Assembly: GCA_963682175.1 (NCBI GenBank)
Contig: OY821782.1
Coordinates: 29,347,741 to 29,411,740, forward strand
Direction: 5' to 3'
Length of the DNA stretch: 64,000 bases
From: Triglochin maritima
Lineage: Eukaryota; Streptophyta; Magnoliopsida; Alismatales; Juncaginaceae
In this document: positions 10,391-19,612 of the stretch, piece by piece
How positions within the stretch are numbered: the stretch's first letter is position 1
How the letters are laid out: every line of letters starts with the position of its first letter
Position numbers and translations under genes: made by a program
The notes under the pieces: model-generated
Database searches by the model: none
What the model was told of the DNA's origin: nothing
What the model saw: the letters and a program-made list of their open reading frames with translations, nothing else

Positions 10391-11580
10391 ACCTCAACGT
10401 TCCTTATTCCAAGGCAAGTGCTAAAGGAAGTGGAGAGCCTTATGTGTCAGTTCATTTGGGTAGGGCCAAAGAAATGGGTCGTGGTCGCATGGAAAGATGT
10501 TTGAACACCAAAGAGTGAAAGGGGATTAGGGCTAAAAAGGGTCACGAAGTGGAATGATGTGGGAATGGTGTGCCTTCTTTGGCTTGTGGTAGAGAACAAG
10601 GACTCGTTATGGGTCAGAAGCATGAGGAGGAAATACTTGAGGAATCGCTCGATATGGCTTGCGCGTCCCCCATCGGGCTGCTCATGGGCTTGGTGAGGAA
10701 TTTTGCGGGTGCGGGACATTACAAACAAGTATATTCAATATAGAGTGGGTGATGGTGAGCTCATTCATTTCTTCCAACATCCATGGTGTGGGGAACCTCT
10801 CCAACGACTCGATATGGGTGATAGGCTTTACTATGATTTGGGGGTCCCTTGGGACACTAAGGTATCCTACTTAATAAGGAATGGGGAATGGAACCTTCCA
10901 CCACCAAGGTCGTGCGATATGGAGGAGTTGTGGTCCAAGATTTTGGAGATAAAAATTTATGGAGGAGAAGATGAGCCTATAAGGGTGACGGGAAGGGGTG
11001 AGAAGTTTATGATCAAGGAGGCGTGGGGCTGGGTTAAAACCCATGGAACGAGCGTGTCTTGGGCAAAGGTTGTATGGCACAAATACCATGTCCCAAAACA
11101 CGCAATCACAGCTTCGAAGACAATGAGGGGCCGACTAGCCACGAAGAAACTTATGCGAGAAAGAGGTGCCCACCATGACCCGCTATGTGTCCTTTCTAAT
11201 AAGGAAAGAAGATATCTCTCATCTCTTTTGGGGCTGTGATTTTACGAGGCAAGTGTGGGGTGCAGCCCTACGGAAGCTCGGGTTGAGCACCAGAATTCCT
11301 AGGGACCTTGAGCGTGAGGCAAGTAGGGTCCAAGGGTCCAATGGAGGCCAAATCAGTAGGGTGGCGTGCAAGTGGGCTTTTAATGCAACAATTTATGAGT
11401 GTTAGCAAGAAAGGAACCGACAAATTTTTGATGGCGAGAAGAGGAGGTTGGAGGAAGTGTTTCGACTAGTAAAAGACTCAATTCGGGGCATGGGTGAGCG
11501 GATTGGAGAGCTTGCAAAGGATGTTGGGAGGCTACGAGACTTCGAGAAAGAATGGAGCAGAGTTAACGATACGACAAGGA
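10391..11580 (+). pseudogene. LINE ORF2 C-terminus with zf-RVT zinc finger
   Basis: The thumb/connection region (FIWVGPKKWVVVAWKDV in broken frames, then YRVGDGELIHFFQHPWCG) leads to a zf-RVT finger: TMRGRLATKKLMRERG, PLCVLSNKE, then ISHLFWGC at about 11216-11240. One Cys of the first pair is replaced by Ser, whereas the second LINE has the intact CSLCK form. No RNase H domain follows. Frame breaks occur near 11220 and 11405. Confidence 0.75.
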
Positions 11581-11762
11581 AATAGGAGTATATATGTATA
11601 CTTGTTTGTAATACGGATATAGCGTAGCGTGTATGTGTTTGTATTCCATGTAGGGATCCAACTTACACTAAGTATGGCCCGCACACTTTCATTTCGCTTT
11701 TGTAGGTTGTACAAAACTTTTATTTAATATACCTCGAGGCTAAGCCTCCCTTTTTGCTTTGC

Positions 11763-11772
11763 AAAAAAAAAA
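11763..11772 (+). other. LINE poly(A) tail
   Basis: A run of ten A after cctttttgctttgc, directly followed by the 3' target duplication. Confidence 0.85.
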
Positions 11773-11786
11773 GATGCGATAGCTGC
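11773..11786. repeat. LINE target site duplication, right copy
   Basis: gatgcgatagctgc, identical to 5874-5887. Confidence 0.9.
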
Positions 11787-12867
11787 TAGTCGAGGCTTCT
11801 AGTGTTGATGATTACTGTTTTGTTTCTTTACGTTCATTTCTTCTACAATCATAATTCATGTAACACTTGTACTACACATGATGAAGTTGAACTTCCAAAT
11901 ACTCAAAATTAAGTTAATTTTGTGCCTTTTTCTTATCTTTCTTTATGGATGCGTAATGTTTTAATTTCATATACCGCTTATGACCGTTAATCGGGCCATT
12001 ACGTGTTGAGTTGGAGTATGAGGATAATATAATGTCCATATTAGATTTTTTTTCTTTTCTCCTACTAATAGATAATGAGTCCAGCTGCAACTATAATTAC
12101 TTCTAAACTGAGCTGCATACAAGAAGACATTTTAAAAATGATTTCCTTGTAGGAGGATGGTACTCAAACTTGGAAGATATACAATGATGAGTTATATGTT
12201 GAACTACTACTAGAGCACAGTGTCCAACCAGGGACTAGAGAGTGCGGAAGAATGTGTCAAAAGTTCAAAGACCTTTCAACAAAAGTTCAAAGACTTTTGT
12301 TCTTGCGGGGAAAAAGCAAGTTTTGGCTTCAAGAGGAGCTTAAGGAATGAGTGTGGAGTGGGTAATAATAGCACTAGGTGGCTCAAGGTTGTTTCTGGTT
12401 ATTTTTAGTTGAAGTTATGGACAAACAAGTAGTGGTTAATTGTGTAGATTCCAGGTTGCAACTTTGTTATATATGCTTTGTGGTTGGAATTGGTTTGGTT
12501 TCTTGGTGAGGTAAACCAGTTTAGAACCTTGGAACTATGTTTGATTTTTTTGTTGGATTTTTTTCGATTTGATATCATCTTCTTAAGCTTTTTTATTTAA
12601 AGCTACATTGTCTTCTTATGTTGTGTTGCACAATTTGAAGGGAACATACAAGTAGCATGTTAAAGCTACTCAAATTGTTTAAAGATTGCAATTGTTTAAA
12701 GCTATATCATCTTCTTATGTTGAGTTGCCATTGTAAGCATGTCGGTAGTGAAATGTTGAGCCATTTGAAATAAAATGATTCAAATTGGATCTCCAATTCA
12801 ACCTTAACATCCAAAAATATAAGCTGAGCCAATTCATGTTACAATTCATCTATATGGGGATTTGTTG
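11787..12867. other. Mostly unassigned sequence; weak SANT-like exon
   Basis: AT-rich DNA without recognised elements. At 12151-12350 (plus) one frame stays open and reads TWKIYNDELYVELLLEHSVQ, faintly like the Myb/SANT-like helix of PIF/Harbinger-associated proteins; it is preceded by an acceptor-like ttccttgtag. A direct repeat of tcaaaagttcaaagac lies near 12258-12295. Nothing else can be supported here. Confidence 0.3.
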
Positions 12868-13775
12868 ATCTTGCACACCTTGCGCTTTTGTCCTTCGACT
12901 TCGAAACCTTGAAGTTGATCCATGTATATTTCCTCCTCAAGTTCTCCATTGAGAACAACAGTCTTTATATCCATTTGGTAAAGTTCTAAGTCCATCTAAG
13001 CCACAACTAGCAGAAGACGGATTGAGGCAAGCTTAACCATTGGTGAAAACATTTCCTCAAAATCCACGCCGTCCCTCTTGGTGTAGCCTTTAGCTACCAA
13101 TCTAGCCTTGAATCTTTCAACAGATTCATCCGTCTTCCTCTTAATCTTGAGAACCCACTTGGCTCCAATGGCCTTTCGGTTAGACGACAGATCAACCAAG
13201 TCCCAAACGTGATTAACTTTCATAGACTCAAACTCCTCCTCTATAGCCTTTAACCACTGTTTTGCATTTGGACTATTCAAAGCCTCTCTTAAGGTCTCTG
13301 GCTCTTGGTCATCGACTACGGTCATCCTGGATGATTCACAATCAATTTCTTATTGAGTTATCATGAGAGCTTCTTCCTCTAAGCCGAATCGTCAACGAGA
13401 AATGAGCTTGCGCCTATTTTGACGTAGAAGGGGATCTGATTGCTCATCCTCTGTGAGAGCTATCTGATCATCAACATTAGCACTCCCATTGGGATCAACT
13501 GGTGGAACCTCATGTTCAACTTCGAGATCTTGATTTTGTGAAGTAGTAATTTGTCCATCTTGTTGTTCAAAGAAGTCAACTGATTATTTGTTAGATCCTG
13601 CAAGAGTTGGAAAATCACTTTCCAAAAATGTGGCATCTCTAGACTCTAGTTCCGTCCTCTCATTCTCGTCTAACCTGATAAAAACATAATGTAGAAAATC
13701 AGAGTATGTCACAAATACACTTTCTCCCACTAGGTCCTAGCTTTCCATATCGGTGAGCAGCAAAATGAATGTATG
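12868..13775 (-). pseudogene. Ty1/copia pol fragment: integrase end and N-half of RT (inverted)
   Basis: Read on the minus strand from 13775: a short integrase C-terminal piece (GKLGPSGRKCI), the hydrophilic linker (many stops), then the RVT_2 start. The open part 13325-12996 reads SPNAKQWLKAIEEEFESMK, NHVWDLVDL, KWVLKIKRK, RFKARLVAKGYTKRDGVDFEEMFSPM, split here by stops further on; it continues to LYQMDIKTVVLNGELEEE and ends at KRKVCKI near 12868. The next residues expected in a copia RT are found on the plus strand at 13796, so this half is inverted relative to the other half. Inactive. Confidence 0.8.
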
Positions 13776-13795
13776 TCATGGATCCCCAGGGCCAC

Positions 13796-14108
13796 AGCTG
13801 GCTTAAAACAAGCACATAGAGAATGGAATACTCGCTTCCATAAAGCTATAACAGAGAATGCATTATCTATGTTTGAGTAAGATCACAGTGTATACGTTAA
13901 AAGATCCAATAATAAATTTATCATTCTGACATTGTACGTTGATGATATACTCATGGCTGACAATAACAAAGAGTTGTTGAAATCCCCTAAAAAGTGGTTG
14001 TCCTCAACATTTGATATGAAGAACATGGGTGAAGAAAGCTATGTTCTTGGTGTCAAGATAGTTAGAGATAGGTCTAAGAGACTTCTGGGATTGTCTCAAG
14101 AGACCTAC
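13796..14108 (+). pseudogene. Ty1/copia RT C-half, cut by CACTA insertion
   Basis: Reads GLKQAHREW, a stop at about 13858, then LTLYVDDILMADNNKELL with the catalytic YVDD, and FDMKNMGEESYVLGVKI, the normal end of RVT_2. The frame stops exactly at the CACTA terminus at 14109 (...SQETY). It is the direct continuation, in protein order, of the inverted fragment at 12868-13775. Confidence 0.85.
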
Positions 14109-14660
14109 CACTACTAAAAATCCGTTGGTGTACTATCCGACGGATAAATATCCGTTGGTGTACTATCCGATGGTGTTATGTATATAACACCGACAGATAG
14201 ATATATATGTCGGACATTAATCTATCTGACGGAGAATATTAATAACACCGATGGATACAGTCGGTCGAATAAAGTTGTACCATCCGAATGTCTTATACCG
14301 ACGGATAGGTACCGTTGGTGTAGCTTTTTGCTAAAAAGGCGGGCATTAAAATTTGTCGCGCAAAAATATACTCCGACGGAGAAAGTTGTTAACACTGACA
14401 GATAAAATGTGCCGATCTCGTAGTTCTTCAGATCACTGACGGATACAAAAGCTGTCGGAAATAGTTTTGAAAATCGACTGTTTATTTAAAATTATCTCGG
14501 ACGGAGCATAACATAACAACGACAGATAGATATAGTCGGTGTACTTGTCCTTCCCATCACCGACGGATAATATCCATCGGAGATAACTTTGAAAATCAAC
14601 CGTTTATCGGGCTACTACACTGATGGACCATAATGTATCACAGACGGTTAGAGTCCGTCG
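14109..14660 (+). repeat. CACTA element 1: terminal repeat and subterminal array
   Basis: Starts CACTACTAAAAATCCG, a typical En/Spm-type end, interrupting the copia RT frame. About 550 bp follow with repeated tccgacggata / tatccgtcgg-type units in both orientations, the usual binding sites of the element's own accessory protein. The matching 3' terminus (TTTTAGTAGTG) was not found within the window. Confidence 0.75.
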
Positions 14661-15284
14661 GTGTAGGTCTTTATCAGGAGCCTGAGTCAGATGACTCTTC
14701 CATTTCCGTTCTCCTCAAACAAAACCCTAACCGCAGCGCTGTCACCATCTCTTTTCCGCAGTGCCAGCGTCGTTGCCTTGTCTGCATCGCTCGTTCGTCG
14801 CCGCTCATCTCCTCCACGTCCGGTAACCCTCCGCCGCTCTTCCTCCTCCTCCTCGGCCATAACCCTCCTCCCCACCACCCTTACCCCACCCGACCACCCG
14901 ATCACATCTCGCACTCAACTCGCAACCCGACCACCTCACTTCCCATCCCCCCCGCACACTCCCCCACTCGCCCCGACCCAACCACCCCTCATCCCACCTG
15001 ACCCTGCCTTTCCCCAACCTGACCCATCGTTTCCCCTACCCAACCCCTCACATGAGCATGCCCTCCCTCACCTGACCTAGGCTTTCCCCTACCGACCTGC
15101 CCCTCACCTGACCCAGTGCCTCCCTGAACCCCCATCCATAAAACCCAACCTGCAAATAAGTCCCAAACCCGACCTCATAACCTATCTTTGAATTTTTTTG
15201 GTTTAGATTATTGTTTCAATGTTATAAATTTACATTAATTGTTTGATTTGAATTTGATTATAGTTTGAATTCAATGTTATAGTT
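14661..15284 (+). other. CT-rich 5' leader of CACTA element 1
   Basis: Follows the subterminal array; begins with aaaaccctaaccgc and continues as a Pro/Ser/Thr-coding, C-rich stretch to about 15180, then AT-rich intron-like DNA. Open frames on both strands here are low complexity and are not annotated as genes. A similar arrangement follows the second CACTA end (16440-16610), so this is probably the transcribed 5' region of the transposon. Confidence 0.45.
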
Positions 15285-15758
15285 TTGATTCATGTTGGCA
15301 CAGTGTTGGGTGACGGACATGAACGAGTTCATATGTATTCCAGCTACGTTACGCCTACTGATATGTATGGGCCTCGTGGGATGCCAAGTAGAGAAGAATG
15401 CAATGCCATAGCGGATGTGGAGCGGAATAACGAAGCAGTTGCAGAGTTGAAGCGTGTCAGCCGTAAGCTCGTGATGACTCAAGATACGCTGAAGATGATG
15501 CAATCCTTGCTCAACAAGATGCAGCTTCAAATGAACTTTCTCCTCGAGAAGGCAAGTTTTACGAGCGAGATAATATACACATTCTTTAGTTAAATTGTCG
15601 CATTTAGTAGTTTATGTCCAATATTTTATCAATACATGATGTTTGTCATGTGTAGGATTACGATGTGACCCCTCTTTGCACACCGCTGCCGCCACCGAGA
15701 CGAGATGACGATCATGGGCCTGTAGGCGGAGCAGGGATGGGAGGTATGACGGCTTAGT
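15285..15758 (+). pseudogene. C-terminal exons of a CACTA TNPA/Transposase_24-like gene
   Basis: Exon 15285-15551 encodes GDGHERVHMYSS, TPTDMYGPRG and a coiled-coil-like stretch (AELKRVSRKLVMTQDTLKMM), the style of the C-terminal part of plant En/Spm accessory genes. A perfect GC-AG donor (aag|gcaagt at 15552) and acceptor (tgtgtag at 15650-15656) would join it in phase to 15657-15758 (DYDVTPLCTPLPPPRRDDD, stop tag). The conserved upstream domain is absent, so the element is internally deleted. Family call is moderate; splicing is predicted from the bases only. Confidence 0.5.
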
Positions 15759-16045
15759 CGTATTTATTTTGTTACTTTTATCATCTATATAATGAATGAA
15801 TCAAACTTATTTATGAATCAAACCATTTTTTGAATGAATGAATGTTTTGTTTTATGTATTGTTTGGTTTCAACTTAATGAATGAATGGTTGTGTGAATGG
15901 TTGTGTTTTTGTGAATAAATGGAACACATTTCATTTTCTTTGAACAAGTAAAAATGGAATTCGGGAATAGCCAATGTGTCCAGGGGACGTTGTAAAGGTG
16001 GATATCACATTGGCCAATACGCCGACGTGGTAGGTAGGTTAACAA
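15759..16045. other. 3' flank and CACTA-type subterminal-like fragment
   Basis: AT-rich 3' UTR-like sequence with repeated gaatgaatg, then 15970-16030 with ccaatgtg...cacattgg inverted copies and gccgacgtggta. The last motif recurs near 17050 and, weakly, 25979, suggesting one older CACTA family that later insertions broke up. Confidence 0.4.
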
Positions 16046-16400
16046 CACTAGTGCAGAATTGGCTTTACTCGTCGCCCAATAGACGTCGGCTGTTACAACA
16101 GCCGACGTCTATTGTGGAGAGGACAGAATAGACGTCGGCTGAAATGGAAGCCGACGTCTATGTGACACTATAGACGTCGGGTTTTGGAATAACACGTTTA
16201 GCCGACGTCTATAGTGTATAGACGTCGACCTTTAGACGTCGGTGTTTTAGTACCTTGTGAATCCGACGTCTATAGGGTATAGACGTCGGCCTATAGACGT
16301 CGGACGTAATGTAAGACCGACGTCTATAGTCTATCCACATAGACGTCGAGGTATAGACGTCGGTGTTATGGAACATCCGACGTATATAGGTCTTAAAGAA
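16046..16400 (+). repeat. CACTA element 2: terminal repeat and hairpin-forming subterminal array
   Basis: Begins CACTAGTGCAGAATTGG, preceded by caa as a possible 3-bp target copy. It then carries at least ten copies of tagacgtcgg(c) in alternating orientation up to 16385. Pairs form near-perfect stems, for example 16081-16115 with 15-bp arms around a 2-base loop. Such arrays are the cis-sites of En/Spm transposition. Confidence 0.8.
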
Positions 16401-17144
16401 ATCGGACAGACGCGTTTTCTTTCATTCTTTTCAGTCGAAACCCACCCAAACCCTAGCCGTCCCGCGACCGAACTCTCCTCCGCGACCATCCTCCGACCGA
16501 TCCGCACCGTCTCCGGCACCGCAGCGAGCTCCCAAGCGCTCCTCCACTTCTCCGGCCCTCTTCTCCTTCTTCCTCCGTCTTCCTCCGTCTCTCTCCACAT
16601 GTAAGTTAGTGTGAAAATATTTGATGGAAATGATAAAATATTCACGTTTGTTTCAACAACTCATGTTACGTTTAATTTACTAGACAAATCTTGAATGAAA
16701 TTCACTATTTTTATGATGTTCCAAAATGTGATATCATAATACGATAACATTACCATATTACTTGACATAGTTCATATCGGTTCAACAACTTGTATTATAT
16801 TTCATTATGTCTCACGCAGGAAGCTTACATTTGCAAAAATAAACTTCGAACTTACTTTGAACTTTCTGGTCTTATGTGAATGAACACAAACATTGCAATG
16901 TCAGTATTTACCAATAACACCGACATTGTTGTGACAACATACAACGTCGGCTTCTCCCACACAACGGACGAGGATGTCCTATTATTAAAACAAGAAATTT
17001 GGAAGAAAAAAAAATCCAATAATAGGCCATAGCACATCAGTTTAAACACAAGGCCGACGTGGTTTGTCTTTTTTATTAAAAAATGAATTTTATTTTTTAA
17101 TAATTTTATTTTTAATTTCACATAAAATCCATGCAATTGAACGT
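16401..17144 (+). other. CACTA element 2 leader and older CACTA fragment
   Basis: 16440-16605 is a C-rich, aaaccctag-containing leader like that of element 1, ending in a possible donor (catgtaagt). From about 16828 the sequence carries caacgtcgg / gccgacgtgg motifs and probably belongs to the CACTA DNA that continues at 25736. No 3' terminus of element 2 is visible. Confidence 0.4.
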
Positions 17145-17149
17145 AAACA
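17145..17149. repeat. Target site duplication aacac, left copy
   Basis: aacac precedes TGTTTGATATT at 17150 and is repeated at 25731-25735, right after the terminal ...CCAACA of the 3' LTR. Confidence 0.85.
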
Positions 17150-18092
17150 CTGTTTGATATTACATATGATGATATATTGCATAGGATATATAAATTAGCT
17201 ATAACCCCAAAGATCCAATTTTGTTGGGAATTAATCCAAAATTCGATAAGGCAAATTTATTAATTAAATTTGCTAAAACCCCAAATACGAATTTTGTTGG
17301 GAATTAAACCAAAATTCGATAAGGCAAATTAATTAATTAAATTTGCTAAAACCCCAAATACGAATTTTGTTGGGAATTAAACCAAAATTTGATAAAGGCA
17401 AATTAATTAATTAAATTTCCTAAAACAAAAAAAACGAATTTTGTTGGGAATTAATCCAAAATTCGATAAAGGCAAATTAATTAAGGAATTATTGATCATG
17501 GTTTTGACTTGGTCAATTATGATTAAATTTGGATGTGGATTAATAAATTTAATATTGAGAATTGGTCTTAAGAGAGAAAAACATGGAAGAATGGGTCAAT
17601 GCATAGCCCATGATGTGGAAATTAAAGGAGCCTATAAATAGGCCTAATTTCCTTCATTAAAAAAATATATGCAAAATTCTCTCTCTCTCTAACCACCCCA
17701 ATTAATCAATCCGAAATTCCTTAGTTAATTTGAGTTTTTGGAGAGTAAAATCTCAGGAAAGAAAAAGGGGGTTATTAGCTAGATTCTAAACCCGTTTGGA
17801 GATTGATTGACTAGCTCCTTTCTCTCCAACCTTGTTTAGAGTTTGGTGAACACTCGGAGGCAATCCACCGGGCGATTCGACCGGCAACGCGACTCTGGAT
17901 CTTCAAGAGGTTTTAGAGAACCTCTAGGTATGATTCTAATTGCAATTGTTTGTTTGTTCTAATGCATGTTAAATAATTAGGACAAACAAATGCATGTCTA
18001 TATGAAAATCGAAGAAAATATGAATGTTTCGATCCTATATGTTTATAAAATTTCAAACAATATATACATACTATAGGGCATGAAATCCAACA
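17150..18092 (+). mobile_element. 5' LTR of the copia element (short form)
   Basis: TGTTTGATATT ... AATCCAACA, 943 bp. It contains four copies of a unit of about 70 bp around cgaattttgttgggaatt (17195-17480), a TATA box at 17633-17640 and a CT-repeat leader. It starts where position 24790 of the 3' LTR does, after a purine-rich ggggtgtgat in that copy. The first 979 bp of the 3' LTR are missing here. Confidence 0.9.
17633..17640 (+). promoter_or_regulatory. TATA box of the copia 5' LTR
   Basis: tataaata in ggagcctataaataggcc, followed by a CT-rich run; same site as 3903 and 25270 in related LTRs. Confidence 0.6.
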
Positions 18093-18093
18093 G

Positions 18094-18105
18094 TGGTATC
18101 AGAGC
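18094..18105 (+). other. Primer binding site (tRNA-iMet)
   Basis: tggtatcagagc, exact match to the plant copia consensus, one base after the LTR end. Confidence 0.95.
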
Positions 18106-19612
18106 TTTTGATTCATATTATCTTTGATTTAGACTATAAAATCAATCTAGGCTACCATCTAGAATCAAAACAATTCGGTTTTGTGTCTTTTTCGAGTTTT
18201 TCGATGTTTTGTTGATAAAATTCTAATAAATTCGTTTTGATGGTTTTATATGTTTTAAAACATCACACATGATTGTTAGAATTGAAATTTAGACATTTGT
18301 CTAATTTATAGAATTTTCATTTTATTTTAAATGATTATTTTATAAAGGAATCAACAAAGTCGAAAAGGACTAATGTTCATCTTTCCTTTTGGAAATTGGA
18401 TGAACGGCGGTTGAAAATAATTAATTTTGAACTATGGATGCATGAAAATCATTTTAATGGATTTCAAATGATTTTTCTAGAATTGTTTGATTTTAGATGC
18501 TTGATAATCTAGATTAAATAGTTTAGATTGGACATGCGTGTATGCGTTGCTCGAGTTGTTTTTGCAGGAATTGTGAGTTTATATGTTCCAAATCAGAAAC
18601 TATGAATGTTTATAATTGTTATAATACAGGGGCTTATGTATGTAAAAGCCAAATTCTCTATTTCCATCTTTTAGATAAATTGCATATGCATATGAGAGGT
18701 TTTTACATAGGACTTGCACTAGTCGGTTTTTATCGAATGTGAGGAGCATGTTTATTTTCTGTAAAATCTACATCTCCGGTGCAAGAGTAAGTCGCCGCTG
18801 TAGCGCATCGATCGAGGATCGAGGATCAGGGATCGAGGATGAAGGATCGAAGGGAACATATAAACTCACACGATATGGATTGTGTGAATGTTTAATTTCT
18901 GTTTTTTTTAATTTCTGCTATGCATGTGATGAATGTGGTGAATGTTAGGATGTGTATGAATATTAATATGCATGATAACCTAAAATTCCAAATCACATGT
19001 AAATATATGAAATTGTCCAACAAAAATTAAGAATAATTTCCTTCTTATTTCATCCACTAGCAGCCATTGATCGAGGGATACTCAGCTCGCCCTTAGCGGG
19101 AGATAGCTCCCTCCATCTTTGGGAATAGTGGGAGATATAATGGTTGTCTGTTGTTGTGCCACAATTAAATGTATGAGGTGTGATTCACCCTAGTGAACCC
19201 CGAGTATGTTTTGTTGTGAATACAATGGATAAACGTATCTCGTATCAAATGAAAATAAGTTTTCTTAACATTACCTAGAGCCCTCGCTCGGTTTTGGGAA
19301 AAAGTTTTTCTTACGAGGATAGGTCGCATTCCCTCATAATTAAAACGACAAGAATCACAAAAGTTTGAAGATGCTAATATTGCTAAAATTCAAAAAGGTT
19401 GTGATTAGAAAATGTTTTCTTACCTTGATATTGTAATGTAGTCGATAGCCCTTAGCTAGTCTATATTACAATTGATAGGATCTTGGATTGTTGCATTTAT
19501 GGGCAAAGATTTTAATTTGCAACATTTACATTTATATATTCGATATATGTATGCATGTGTATTAAAACATAAAATTGACATTAAAATCCTGTATGATTTA
19601 TTTTGTAGAAAA
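18106..19612 (+). other. Leader between primer site and gag of the copia element
   Basis: About 1.5 kb with no supported coding region. It holds a short direct-repeat cluster of atcgaggatc-like units at 18806-18850. Such long leaders usually carry RNA packaging and dimerisation signals, which I cannot locate. Confidence 0.6.

Larger units (their letters stand above)
5888..11772 (+). mobile_element. Full-length L1-type LINE (copy 1), mutated
   Basis: A 5.9-kb non-LTR retrotransposon bounded by an exact 14-bp target duplication and ending in a poly(A) run (11763-11772). Order: purine-rich 5' UTR (5888-6154), ORF1 (DUF4283-like plus zinc knuckle), a Gly/Glu-rich ORF1 tail, then ORF2 with AP endonuclease, reverse transcriptase and a zf-RVT zinc finger. 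The 3' UTR contains cctcgaggctaagcctccc before the tail. A related copy lies in reverse at 40659-46569. Many stops and frameshifts make it inactive, but the target duplication and tail show insertion by target-primed reverse transcription. Confidence 0.9.

Noticed and set aside
14633..15080. Overlapping open frames of 70-130 codons in the C-rich CACTA leader, on both strands
   Set aside because: Low-complexity Pro/Ser/Thr composition without stops expected from base content; fits a transposon 5' leader.
16081..16390. CRISPR-like array
   Set aside because: Units alternate in orientation with irregular spacers beside a CACTA terminus in plant DNA; these are transposon subterminal repeats.
19070..19150. 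rRNA-like or tRNA-like segment in the copia leader (gcgggagatagctccctcc)
   Set aside because: No cloverleaf or rRNA consensus can be traced; only a short GC-rich stretch.
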